From Candidatus Nanopelagicales bacterium (lineage in GTDB: Bacteria > Actinomycetota > Actinomycetes > S36-B12): a stretch of DNA of 33,988 nt. The notes under the pieces are model-generated. The model saw nothing but the letters and a program-made list of their open reading frames with translations, did no database searches and was not told the DNA's origin. The DNA is taken from positions 1-33,988 of the forward strand of contig JALQUH010000052.1 in the NCBI GenBank assembly GCA_023263845.1. The letters are read 5' to 3'. Below, piece by piece: positions 10,309 to 19,147 of the stretch. Numbering within the stretch: position 1 is the stretch's first letter; the number at the start of each line of letters is the position of its first letter. The position numbers and the translations under genes are program-made.

Positions 10309-12290
10309 CGCCAGTCCTCGCTCTCGGCTCGCGTGTCCGACGACGTCATCTGCCACGGGACACTGACGACCATCACACCGGGCGAGAACAGCAGTCGAGT
10401 CTTCAGCCGTAGTGCGGATTGATTGTGCAGCAGCTGCTCCCACCAGTGGCCCACGACGTACTCCGGGACGTAGACGGTGACCAGATCACGTGGACTCTCC
10501 CGTCGAAGCCGCTTGACATAGTCGATGATCGGACGCGTGATCTCCCGGTACGGCGAGTCGATGACTCGCAGGGTGACGGGAATGTCGCGGCGGTCCCAAT
10601 CCACCTGGAGTGCGGCAGTCTCCTCCGGGTCGACATTCACCGTGATCGCCTCGAGAGTGTCGTGACGAGTTGCACGTGCGTAGGCGAGTGCGCGTAGCGC
10701 CGGCTTGTGCAGTCGCGAGACCAGGATCAGTCCATGAACGCGAGACGGGAGGGTGATGTGGTCAGTATCGCCGACGGCCATCTCCTCCCGCACTTTGTCG
10801 TAATGCGAGTGAATCGCCTGCATGATCGCGAAGATGATGGGGATCGCCACCACAACGATCCAGGCTCCCTGCAGGAACTTTGTCAGGAGGACGACGGCGA
10901 GCACCGTTCCGGTCAACACGAATCCCAATGCGTTCACCATCCGAGACCGTTGCATATGGGCACGTTCGCGCGCGTCGGATTCCTGTTTGAGCTCACGCGT
11001 CCAATGCCGCAGCATGCCGACCTGGCTCAACGTGAAGGAGATGAAGACGCCCACGATGTACAACTGAATGAGCGACGAAACGTCCGCCTGGAACACGATG
11101 ATGAGAATGATCGCAAAGAGGGCGAGTGCGATGATGCCGTTGCTGTAGGAGAGTCGATCACCACGCGTGTGGAGCTGCCTCGGGAGGTAGCCATCCCGCG
11201 CCAGAATCGAGCCGAGCACGGGGAAGCCATTGAACGCCGTGTTTGCCGCAAGGGCGAGGATGAGGGCAGTTGCCAGGGAGATGAACAGCACCGCGATGCC
11301 CCAGTCACCGAAGACGGCTTGGGCGATCTGCACGATCACTGTCTTCTGCGGCTGACCTTCAGGGATGCCCTGGAGAGTGTCATTGCTGGCGGTCACCTTG
11401 ACCCCGGTTGACAGCGCCAACCACGTAATCGCAGCGAACATGGCCATCGAGATGACGCCGAGAAGCAGCAGCGTGGTGGCCGCGTTCTTCGACTTGGGCT
11501 TCCTAAAGGCCGGGACGCCATTGGCAATCGCTTCAATGCCGGTGAGCGCGGTGGTACCGGACGAGAACGCTCTGGCCACGAGGAACACCAGGGCCACTCC
11601 GGCAAACGTGGTGTCCGTGGCGATGATCTCCCAATCGGCACTCTCGGCTCGCAACTCATCACCCATGATCATGCGCACCACCGCGGTGCCCACCATGAAG
11701 GCGATGGCGGCCATGAAGGTGTACGACGGAATCGCGAACAGGGACCCGGATTCCTTCACGCCACGCAGGTTGACGACGGTGATGAGGGCCACAATCCCGG
11801 CAGCCCACCACGGAGCGTGCGCCTCGATGACCGGGAAGACCGAGCCAAGGTTGGCCACGGCGGCCGAGATAGAAACGGCCACCGTCAAGGTGTAGTCGAC
11901 CAGAAGCGCACTGGCCACGAAGACGCCCCAACGAGGACCGAGATTCTTGGCCACCACCTCGTAGTCCCCGCCTCCACTGGGGTATGCACGAACGTTTTGC
12001 CGATAGGACGCGATAACGACGAAGTAGACGATGACGACGGCGGCCGCGATCCACGCCCCATAGGAGTAGAGGGAGAACCCGCCGAGCGCGAGGACGATGA
12101 GAATCTCCTGCGTGGCGTAGGCGTTGGACGACAGGGCGTCGCTGGCGAAGACCGGCAGAGCCACCCGTTTGGGGAGGAGGGTGCTCTCCAAGCGGTCGCT
12201 GCGCAGGGCGCGACCGACGAACAGGCGCTTGACGCCGTCCACCATGGACACGACGAGCATCGTAGGCGCGTCCGCCCCGTTGGCGACCAC
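10305..12290 (-). CDS. APC-superfamily permease with C-terminal cytosolic domain, KimA-like (putative potassium transporter)
   Basis: SSNAYATQEILIVL, SYRQNVRAYPSGGGDYEVVAKNLG, AFSSGTTALTGIEAIANGVPAF, LLHNQSALRLKTRLLFSPGVMVVSVPW. Start uncertain (12290 GTG, or ATG at 12245 giving MVDGVKRLFVGRALRS). Confidence 0.85.
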   Translation of the reverse strand: MVANGADAPTMLVVSMVDGVKRLFVGRALRSDRLESTLLPKRVALPVFASDALSSNAYATQEILIVLALGGFSLYSYGAWIAAAVVIVYFVVIASYRQNVRAYPSGGGDYEVVAKNLGPRWGVFVASALLVDYTLTVAVSISAAVANLGSVFPVIEAHAPWWAAGIVALITVVNLRGVKESGSLFAIPSYTFMAAIAFMVGTAVVRMIMGDELRAESADWEIIATDTTFAGVALVFLVARAFSSGTTALTGIEAIANGVPAFRKPKSKNAATTLLLLGVISMAMFAAITWLALSTGVKVTASNDTLQGIPEGQPQKTVIVQIAQAVFGDWGIAVLFISLATALILALAANTAFNGFPVLGSILARDGYLPRQLHTRGDRLSYSNGIIALALFAIILIIVFQADVSSLIQLYIVGVFISFTLSQVGMLRHWTRELKQESDARERAHMQRSRMVNALGFVLTGTVLAVVLLTKFLQGAWIVVVAIPIIFAIMQAIHSHYDKVREEMAVGDTDHITLPSRVHGLILVSRLHKPALRALAYARATRHDTLEAITVNVDPEETAALQVDWDRRDIPVTLRVIDSPYREITRPIIDYVKRLRRESPRDLVTVYVPEYVVGHWWEQLLHNQSALRLKTRLLFSPGVMVVSVPWQMTSSDTRAESEDWR

Positions 12291-12328
12291 CGCCCCAAGC
12301 CCCTCCCCCAGGCGCGTAGCATCGTGGC

Positions 12329-13000
12329 GTGCACATCGTCATCCTCGGCTGCGGCCGAGTGGGGTCTTTGCTGGCCGATCGACTAGACGACGCCGGCCAC
12401 TCCGTGGCTATCGTCGATCAGGACCCTCGCGCCTTCCGTCGGCTTCACGCCCAATTCAGCGGGGAGACGGTGATCGGGATCGGGTTCGATCGACAAACCC
12501 TGGAGAAGGCCGGTATCGAGCGCGCCCACGCCTTCGCTGCGGTGAGCAGTGGTGACAACACCAACATTCTCGCCGCGCGCGTCGCCCGCGAGACCTACGG
12601 CGTCGAGCACGTCGTGGCCCGCATCTACGACCCCCGGCGTGCTCAGGTGTATCAGCGACTCGGTATCCCCACGGTGGCAACGGTCTCTTGGACCGCCGAA
12701 CAGATCACCCGGCGCCTGCTTCCCCAGGGGGCCTATGAGGAGTACCGGGATCCCAGCGACCGCATCGTCCTCACCGAGATGTCCGTGCACGAGAGTTGGT
12801 ACGGACATTCCGTGATGGATCTGGAATCGAGCACCGGGGCCCGGGTGGCCTTCCTCACGCGTCTGGGCAACGGGGTCCTTCCCGAGGGCGGCATGGTCTT
12901 GCAAGACGCGGATCTCGTCCACGTCCTGTGCCGGGCCGACGAGTTGTCCTCGGTGGAGGCGACATTGGCGGCTCCGCGACCGCGACAGGAGGAATCATGA
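12329..13000 (+). CDS. TrkA-family (RCK) potassium uptake regulatory protein, CeoB-like
   Basis: MHIVILGCGRVGSLLADRLDDAGHSVAIVDQDP Rossmann/RCK-N fold and an RCK-C tail; GTG start. First of two tandem RCK genes. Confidence 0.9.
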   Translation: MHIVILGCGRVGSLLADRLDDAGHSVAIVDQDPRAFRRLHAQFSGETVIGIGFDRQTLEKAGIERAHAFAAVSSGDNTNILAARVARETYGVEHVVARIYDPRRAQVYQRLGIPTVATVSWTAEQITRRLLPQGAYEEYRDPSDRIVLTEMSVHESWYGHSVMDLESSTGARVAFLTRLGNGVLPEGGMVLQDADLVHVLCRADELSSVEATLAAPRPRQEES

Positions 13001-13656
13001 GGGTTGCCATCGCCGGGGCGGGCAAGGTCGGGCGCTCCATCGCCCGCGAACTCATCGGATTCGGTCACGAGGTGCTCCTGCTGGATCGGGACTCCGACCT
13101 TGCTCGACCCGGAGTGGTCGAGGGCGCGGAGGTTCTCAACGCAGACGCCTGCGAGTTGACAACGCTCGAGGAGGCGGATCTTGCTCGCTGCCAGGTCATG
13201 GTGGCGGCTACCGGAGACGACAAGGTCAATCTCGTCGTGTCCCTGCTCGCAAAGACCGAGTTCGGCGTTCCCCGAGTCGTCGCCCGCGTCAATCACCCGA
13301 AGAACGAGTGGATGTTCGATGACGCATGGGGCGTCGACGTGGCCGTCTCAACCCCCCGCATGTTGTCGGCACTTGTTGAGGAGGCCGTCAGTGTCGGCGA
13401 CCTCGTGCGCCTGTTCACCTTCCGTCAGGGGCAGGCGGAGCTCGTCGAGATCACCCTGCCTGCGGCTTCTCCGGCCGTGGGCCAACGAGTCGGTTCGATG
13501 CCGTGGCCCTCGGACACCGCACTCACCGCCATCGTCCGTGGTCCGCGAGTCATCGCACCCTCAGCAGATGACAGCCTGGAAATCGGCGACGAGCTCATCT
13601 TCGTCTGCGATCCCGCGCACGAACCGGAGCTCCAACGCATGCTCGGCGATCACTGA
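12997..13656 (+). CDS. TrkA-family (RCK) potassium uptake regulatory protein, CeoC-like
   Basis: MRVAIAGAGKVGRSIARELIGFGHEVLLLDRD RCK-N; ATGA overlap with the preceding gene; AGGAGG upstream. Confidence 0.9.
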   Translation: MRVAIAGAGKVGRSIARELIGFGHEVLLLDRDSDLARPGVVEGAEVLNADACELTTLEEADLARCQVMVAATGDDKVNLVVSLLAKTEFGVPRVVARVNHPKNEWMFDDAWGVDVAVSTPRMLSALVEEAVSVGDLVRLFTFRQGQAELVEITLPAASPAVGQRVGSMPWPSDTALTAIVRGPRVIAPSADDSLEIGDELIFVCDPAHEPELQRMLGDH

Positions 13657-13662
13657 TCGGGA

Positions 13663-14367
13663 CTAGTCCGGTTCAGGCTCGGAAGACGGGCCGCCAGCGC
13701 GACGCGCTTCGAACGTCGGCCGCAGCACGAGATAGGTGAAGTAGCCGGCGGCGATGAACAAGGGGACGCCCATCACCACCTTGGCAAACCCCAGGGCGCC
13801 CACCCAACCAGCCAGATACAGGGGGAACTGCACAAGGATTCGCAGCCCGAATAGGCCCACCCAGATCCACGACGCGGCCGCATAGACGCGGCGCAGTTCA
13901 CGGTCCGAGCGCCAACGCACCCCGCGCCCGGTGAGAAACCCCACAATGACCCCGACGAGCGGCCATCCCACCAGGATCGAGATGAGGAAGGCAGCGAGGT
14001 AGCCAGCGTTCTGCAACAGGCCGGGGATGAAGTATCCCTCACCCGTCCCTGTGCGGCTGGCGACGAACGCCGAGATCCCCACTCCGATAAGACCCGCGAA
14101 AATCTGCTGTAGTGGCTCACGTCGGATAAGCCGCCACGCCGCCACGAGGCCTCCCGCGCCCACGGCGATCCAGACCGACAGCATGACGTTGTTACCGGTG
14201 GTGAGGTAGGCGATGACGAAGACCACGGTGGGCAGCCCGGAGTCGATGATTCCCCGCCATCCGCCGAGGGCACGATCGAGGAGCACGCGCTCCTCACGGA
14301 TGTCCTCCGCGGATTGGGGCTCGATCACCGGCTCGTGCTCAGGATGCTCCGAGTCGCGATCACTCAT
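13663..14367 (-). CDS. DUF3159 family integral membrane protein
   Basis: LLDRALGGWRGIIDSGLPTVVFVIAYLTTGN... several hydrophobic helices; syntenic position of Rv2693c. Confidence 0.8.
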   Translation of the reverse strand: MSDRDSEHPEHEPVIEPQSAEDIREERVLLDRALGGWRGIIDSGLPTVVFVIAYLTTGNNVMLSVWIAVGAGGLVAAWRLIRREPLQQIFAGLIGVGISAFVASRTGTGEGYFIPGLLQNAGYLAAFLISILVGWPLVGVIVGFLTGRGVRWRSDRELRRVYAAASWIWVGLFGLRILVQFPLYLAGWVGALGFAKVVMGVPLFIAAGYFTYLVLRPTFEARRAGGPSSEPEPD

Positions 14368-14722
14368 GTGCGTCCACGATCCGCAGGTCGTAGTCGGGGT
14401 TGAAGATCATGGCCTGGCCGTCCGGACAGGTCACTCGTCCGACCGCCTGAATAGTGCGACCGACCTCGACACCGGACAATCGACGCCGACCAAGCCACAC
14501 CAAAGTGAGGTGTCCCGTTCCGTCGTAGATCTCCGCCTCGAGCGTCGGCGCGTTAGCCCGCGGTCGCAGGGTGACCGAACGAATGGTCCCGCACACGTGA
14601 ACACGTTCGCCTCTGCGACATTCACCGATGGCCTCAGCACCGCTAGCCACCACCTGGTCGGTCAGTTCGATGGCCTCCTGCTGCTCGCGGGTGCGCATCA
14701 TCGACGACAACCATCCGCCCAC
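14360..14722 (-). CDS. OB-fold nucleic-acid-binding domain protein
   Basis: GERVHVCGTIRSVTLRPRANAPTLEAEIYDGTGHLTLVWLGRRRLSGVEVGRTIQAVGRV is OB-fold-like; syntenic position of Rv2694c. Confidence 0.8.
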   Translation of the reverse strand: MGGWLSSMMRTREQQEAIELTDQVVASGAEAIGECRRGERVHVCGTIRSVTLRPRANAPTLEAEIYDGTGHLTLVWLGRRRLSGVEVGRTIQAVGRVTCPDGQAMIFNPDYDLRIVDAHE

Positions 14723-14759
14723 AGTTCCTCCTTAGACGCCTTGAGCGTACTCCGGCAGA

Positions 14760-15440
14760 ATGCGCACGATGTCTGTCCTCCTTGTGCATGGTGCCGGATC
14801 TTCCGGCGCGGCGGCCCTTGCGCTGCTCGGCGAATGCCTGGCTCCCTTCGGCAGTGTCCAGACCATCGACGACCGCACCGGCGATGTGAGTTCGCTCACG
14901 GGTCACTTGGACATGGTGGGCATGCAGGTGGGTCTTGCCGTCGGTGTCAGCCTCGGGGCGCATGCGCTCGCACGCTGGGCCGCGGGGCGCCCTCAGAGCC
15001 CACAGCTGCTCCTGTGCCTACCGGCGTGGACCGGCGAACCGGACGAGGTCGCCCGAGCGACCGGGCACACCGCGCAGCGGCTGCAGGTGCTGGGTCGACA
15101 AGCACTCCTCCAGGAAATGCCCGATGACGCCGACTCCGGCCCAGGACGCGTGGCCGACCTTGTCCGGCTCGGATGGGGCTCCTACGAGGATCGCGAACTG
15201 GTCCATGCGCTCGCCACTGCCGCGCGCCAACGCGGACCGACGACGACCGAACTCGCAACAATCGCGTCCCGGACTGCTGTATTGGGCTGGCCCGATGACG
15301 CGCTCCATCCCAATGCAGTCGCCAGATTATGGACCGAGTCCATCCCGGACTCTCGCTGCTTCACTGCGCATTCCCTCGACCCCATCGCGCTACGCCGCGC
15401 GTGCCGTCGGGCGATCAGGTGGCTTGCGGAACGTCGCTAG
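14760..15440 (+). CDS. Alpha/beta-hydrolase-like protein
   Basis: SVLLVHGAGSSGAAA; GLAVGVSLGAHALARWA nucleophile elbow; VLGWPDDALHP. Confidence 0.65.
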   Translation: MRTMSVLLVHGAGSSGAAALALLGECLAPFGSVQTIDDRTGDVSSLTGHLDMVGMQVGLAVGVSLGAHALARWAAGRPQSPQLLLCLPAWTGEPDEVARATGHTAQRLQVLGRQALLQEMPDDADSGPGRVADLVRLGWGSYEDRELVHALATAARQRGPTTTELATIASRTAVLGWPDDALHPNAVARLWTESIPDSRCFTAHSLDPIALRRACRRAIRWLAERR

Positions 15441-16095
15441 GGCTCGAGGACGCCTGCGGCAACGTCAACGCGATCGCCTCACCCGGCACCATCGCATCGC
15501 CGCCCCGGACAACCACCAGGTCACGGAAGACCTGCTCGAGGCTGGCGTTCGCGCCCGGTACGGCGGCCGCGCCGATGAACAGGCCACGCAGGAACCATCG
15601 CGGACCATCGACGCCGACAAAGCGAATCGGCTGCAGCCCGCCCTGACCGGGCACCTTCGCCCTCACCTCGGTGCCGTAGTCACCCGCGGCCTCCTCAACC
15701 AGGCCACCCTGGCCCGTGATCGAGGACATGATCTGGCGCCGGGCGTCGTCCCAGATACCGGTCGCGCGTGGCGCGGCGAAGGCCTGGACCTGCAGTGAGC
15801 CGTCGCCGAGGACCAGGGTGATCACACTCACGGCTCCGGTCTTCTCATCGACCTGGGCCTGCACCTGGAGTCCGTCGACTCCCTTGAGTCGAAGCCCGCC
15901 GAAGTCGATGCGGTCATCTGACTCGTCTACCTCGGCGGCATCCCATGGGCCGTTGGGTCGCGGGGACAGGCCCGGCGGCACATCGTCCTTCACGCGATCC
16001 CTGTCGGTCCCGGCGTCATCCGCGGTTACCGCGTCATCGCTGACGTCCTCGACGCCAGCAGCATCGTCGCGGTCCTTGCGGCGCTTGCGGATCAT
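15415..16095 (-). CDS. DUF3710 family protein
   Basis: Acidic N-terminus, then DRIDFGGLRLKGVDGLQVQAQVDEKTGAVSVITLVLGDGSLQVQAFAAPR; upstream dut neighbour as in actinomycetes. Confidence 0.8.
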   Translation of the reverse strand: MIRKRRKDRDDAAGVEDVSDDAVTADDAGTDRDRVKDDVPPGLSPRPNGPWDAAEVDESDDRIDFGGLRLKGVDGLQVQAQVDEKTGAVSVITLVLGDGSLQVQAFAAPRATGIWDDARRQIMSSITGQGGLVEEAAGDYGTEVRAKVPGQGGLQPIRFVGVDGPRWFLRGLFIGAAAVPGANASLEQVFRDLVVVRGGDAMVPGEAIALTLPQASSSPSDVPQAT

Positions 16096-16571
16096 GGGCC
16101 CTCCGGTCTGTGCGGACCCCCCACGGTACCTGTCGAGCCGTAACCGTCCGCTCCTCGGTGGGTCCCCGGAAGGACGTCCACCTCATGACAGACGGCCAGG
16201 CACACGGCCTGGATGATCAACTGCGCAACCCGATCGCCACGGTGAATCTCGACGGCCGTCGAGACGTCTGTGTTGAGCAGGCAAATGACAATTTCCCCTC
16301 GGTACGCGGCATCGATGGTGCCTGGCGCGTTCACGATTGTGAGGCCATGGCGGGCGGCGAGTCCGCTCCGCGGATGAACGAAGGCAACGTAGCCGGGCGG
16401 CAGCGCGATAGCGATCCCCGTGGGCATAAGGGCGCGCTCCCCGGGCCCGAGGACGAGGTTCTCCCGGGCGTAGAGGTCCATTCCCGCATCCCCGGGCCGG
16501 GCGTAGGTGGGGAGAGGCAGATCCGGGTCGATGCGCTGCAGCAGGACGTCCACTCGTCCACCGCCGCTCAC
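16092..16571 (-). CDS. dut: dUTP diphosphatase
   Basis: ARPGDAGMDLYA; HPRSGLAARHGLTIVNAPGTIDAAYRGEI; RGDRVAQLIIQ; C-terminal RGADGYGSTG. Confidence 0.95.
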   Translation of the reverse strand: MSGGGRVDVLLQRIDPDLPLPTYARPGDAGMDLYARENLVLGPGERALMPTGIAIALPPGYVAFVHPRSGLAARHGLTIVNAPGTIDAAYRGEIVICLLNTDVSTAVEIHRGDRVAQLIIQAVCLAVCHEVDVLPGTHRGADGYGSTGTVGGPHRPEGP

Positions 16572-17170
16572 GGGTTGACCTCGTGTACCCAGCTTGGTCC
16601 GCCCTGTCGCCGATCCTCGATGGCTGCCGCGATCTGCTCAGGGTTGCCGTTGTCGAGGAAATGCTCGAGGGGAACCTGAAGGAACAGCGCCGCCGCTGTC
16701 ACGGCAACATCGCCATCGGCCGCATTGAGTCGAGCCTCTCCCTCGGTATAGATCTTGCGGCCCACAGCACCGGCAATGCGGGTGCTGATATGGAGTGTCG
16801 TACCCACCGGCACGGGTCGTCGATAATCCACTTCGAGGTGCACCGTGACGGCCGGGACGCCCAGATGTCGGTTGAGCACACCCATGGCCTCATCCATCGC
16901 GGCCGCGATCATGCCGCCGTGCGCCAATCCGGGAGCGCCCTGGTGGTACTTGCTGACATCGAGGGTGCTCGACATGTCGAGGCCGTCGCCGGCGATGACG
17001 CGCAGGTGAAGGCCCCCGGGGTGGTCTACTCCGCAGCCAAGGCACCACCGGTAGTGGCTCGGGACGACGTCGCCTGGGTTCGGTGCCCCGGCACTGCGTA
17101 CGGGCATCGTGGCCCGTTCGGGCGGAATCGTCTTGCGCTCGGGTCCTTTGCGGCGAGGCTCAGGGGGCAT
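16568..17170 (-). CDS. PaaI-family (hotdog-fold) thioesterase
   Basis: HYRWCLGCGVDHPGGLHLRV, YHQGAPGLAHGGMIAAAMDEAMG, VDYRRPVPVGTTLHIS. ATG at 17170 chosen within the longer ORF. Confidence 0.82.
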   Translation of the reverse strand: MPPEPRRKGPERKTIPPERATMPVRSAGAPNPGDVVPSHYRWCLGCGVDHPGGLHLRVIAGDGLDMSSTLDVSKYHQGAPGLAHGGMIAAAMDEAMGVLNRHLGVPAVTVHLEVDYRRPVPVGTTLHISTRIAGAVGRKIYTEGEARLNAADGDVAVTAAALFLQVPLEHFLDNGNPEQIAAAIEDRRQGGPSWVHEVNP

Positions 17171-17206
17171 GGCCCGGACGATACCGGCAGCGGCACCTGA
17201 CAGGCT

Positions 17207-17701
17207 GTGGTCGTGGAGGGTTGGCAGGAAGGCCAGGACGGCCAGGTCGCGGCCTACCGGGAGCGGTTGTGGCCGGGCCCTGGCCTGCTGATCCTCACGG
17301 CGATCATCATCGCCCCCGTCGCCATTGCCTATGGCGCGGTCTTGGGAGCCTGGCTCGGCTGGAGTCTCGGCGTGCTCCTGATTGCGCTTGCCTGGGCCTG
17401 GCTCATCGGATCCGCACCCGCGCTTCGAGTCGATGAGCGGGTGTTCCGGGCGGGCCGCGCGCGCCTGCCCCGCCCATATGTCGGTGTGGTTCGGGGACTC
17501 ACCGCCGAGGAACTGGCACATGAACGCACTCGCGGGGATGTTCGCACGTACTTCGTCATTCGACCGGGCACGTCGCGTACGGCAGTCCTCATCGAGAATG
17601 TCGACCCTGACGACCCGCATCCCCGCTGGGTCGTCCAAACGCGTCGGCCCGCACAGCTTGTCGCGGCTCTTAGCCGCCCCCAAGACACAGCGACAGCGTG
17701 A
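17207..17701 (+). CDS. DUF3093 family membrane protein
   Basis: N-terminal YRERLWPGPGLLILTAIIIAPVAIAYGAVLGAWLGWSLGVLLIALAWAWLIGSAPALRVDERVFRAGRARLP; GTG start; syntenic position of Rv2698. Confidence 0.8.
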   Translation: MVVEGWQEGQDGQVAAYRERLWPGPGLLILTAIIIAPVAIAYGAVLGAWLGWSLGVLLIALAWAWLIGSAPALRVDERVFRAGRARLPRPYVGVVRGLTAEELAHERTRGDVRTYFVIRPGTSRTAVLIENVDPDDPHPRWVVQTRRPAQLVAALSRPQDTATA

Positions 17702-17740
17702 TGCGGCAAAGTAGGCACCGCCCCAAACGAGAGGTCACAC

Positions 17741-18046
17741 ATGAGCGATCTGACGGAAACCACCGACTCCACCGAGGCCGCGGCGCCCACGCACGTCCAT
17801 CCGGCTCATCCGGTTCTGCGGATGACGGCCCCGCTGGTTGCCCTGGGAGCCTCCTGGGCGGCATCGAAAGCGCTCACTGCGGCTTACCGATCAGTGACCG
17901 GCCAGGAACCCCCGGTTCCCGAGGACCGTGCGGTGTCGTTTGCTCGTGTGCTCACGTGGACGGTTCTCACCGCCACCACCGGCGCGGTCATCCAGTTGGT
18001 GGTCTACCGGGCCGCTGGCAGAGTGCTGCCCGACTCCGCCGACTAG
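17741..18046 (+). CDS. DUF4235 family small membrane protein
   Basis: APLVALGASWAASKALTAAYRSVTGQEPP...ATTGAVIQLVVYRAAGR. Confidence 0.7.
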   Translation: MSDLTETTDSTEAAAPTHVHPAHPVLRMTAPLVALGASWAASKALTAAYRSVTGQEPPVPEDRAVSFARVLTWTVLTATTGAVIQLVVYRAAGRVLPDSAD

Positions 18047-18104
18047 ACCGAGCAGGGGCGCACGGGGTGTCCTGCTGCAGAACGCATGGCGCCGCGGAAA
18101 GCGT

Positions 18105-18401
18105 CTACGCGCATTCCTTGCAGATCGGACCCTTCTTGCCCTCGTGGTCAAGTTGGCTGCGGTGGTGCACGAGGAAGCACGATGAGCAGGTGAACTCGTC
18201 GGCCTGGCGCGGCAGCACCCGCACGGTGAGGTTCTCGTCCGACAGGTCCGCGCCGGGCAGTTCAAGGCTCTCCGCCAGTTCGGCCTCGTCGACGTCCACC
18301 GTCGAGGCAGCCTTGTCCACGCGACGAGCCTTCAACTCCTCGAGGCTGTCCTCGGCGAGTTCCTCATCGGTCTTGCGAGGTGCGTCGTAGTCGGTCGCCA
18401 T
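18105..18401 (-). CDS. DUF4193 family protein (four-Cys C-terminus)
   Basis: MATDYDAPRKTDEELAEDSLEELKARR...EFTCSSCFLVHHRSQLDHEGKKGPICKECA; ATG at 18401. Confidence 0.9.
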   Translation of the reverse strand: MATDYDAPRKTDEELAEDSLEELKARRVDKAASTVDVDEAELAESLELPGADLSDENLTVRVLPRQADEFTCSSCFLVHHRSQLDHEGKKGPICKECA

Positions 18402-18557
18402 GTGGTGAGAGCTCCCAGCCAGTCGTGATCCAAGCGCCGGGGAATCCGGCGGCGCTATTGTGCCTGAGACGTCAAGCCCCCGACGCACCTACCCCCGGAC
18501 AGCCTCGTCCGACACCCCCGTGCCGACCTACCCATGGGGAGAGCCGAAGGAGGAACG

Positions 18558-19076
18558 ATGCCCCTGTACGCCCTAGGCGATCGTCTGCCGGTGATCGATT
18601 CGTCCGCATTCGTCCACCCTGACGCTGTCATCATCGGCGCGGTATCCATCGGACCGGAATCGTCCGTCTGGCCGTCGGCCGTTCTGAGGGGCGACCACGG
18701 AACGATCCGAGTGGGTGCACGGACCTCCATCCAGGACGGTGCAGTCATTCACTGCAGCACCAAGTGGGACACCGAAATCGGTGACGATTGCACGATCGGC
18801 CACCTCGCTCACCTTGAGGGCTGCTCGATTGAGTCCGGTTCTCTGGTGGGCTCCGGCTCAGTAGTCCTCCAGCACGCGGCTATCGGAACGGGCTCGGTCG
18901 TCGCTGCCGGCGCCGTGGTTTCCCCCGGCATGGTCATCCCACCCGGCGCCCTGGCCCGCGGGGTACCAGCACGCATCGTGGAGGGGGCGGCCGACCCCGA
19001 GCTCATCCGCGAGGCTGCGCAGATTTATGTCCGTAACACCCACTGGTACGCCGCCGACCTTCGCCGGTTGGACTAG
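18558..19076 (+). CDS. Gamma-carbonic-anhydrase-like left-handed beta-helix protein
   Basis: PDAVIIGAVSIGPESSVWPSAVLRGDHGTIRVGARTSIQDGAVIHCST...DDCTIGHLAHLEGCSIE; AGGAGG before ATG at 18558. Confidence 0.88.
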   Translation: MPLYALGDRLPVIDSSAFVHPDAVIIGAVSIGPESSVWPSAVLRGDHGTIRVGARTSIQDGAVIHCSTKWDTEIGDDCTIGHLAHLEGCSIESGSLVGSGSVVLQHAAIGTGSVVAAGAVVSPGMVIPPGALARGVPARIVEGAADPELIREAAQIYVRNTHWYAADLRRLD

Positions 19077-19147
19077 CCGCCGCCACGCAGTTGCGCGGCA
19101 CATGTGCGCACCCTTGGTCACCGATCCACGGCGGACTGGGCCACACG

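Noticed and set aside
18051-18076. AGCAGG...CCTGCT inverted repeat between DUF4235 and DUF4193 as a terminator
   Set aside because: Only a 6-bp stem with a 14-nt loop and no U-tract; not distinguishable from chance in GC-rich DNA.
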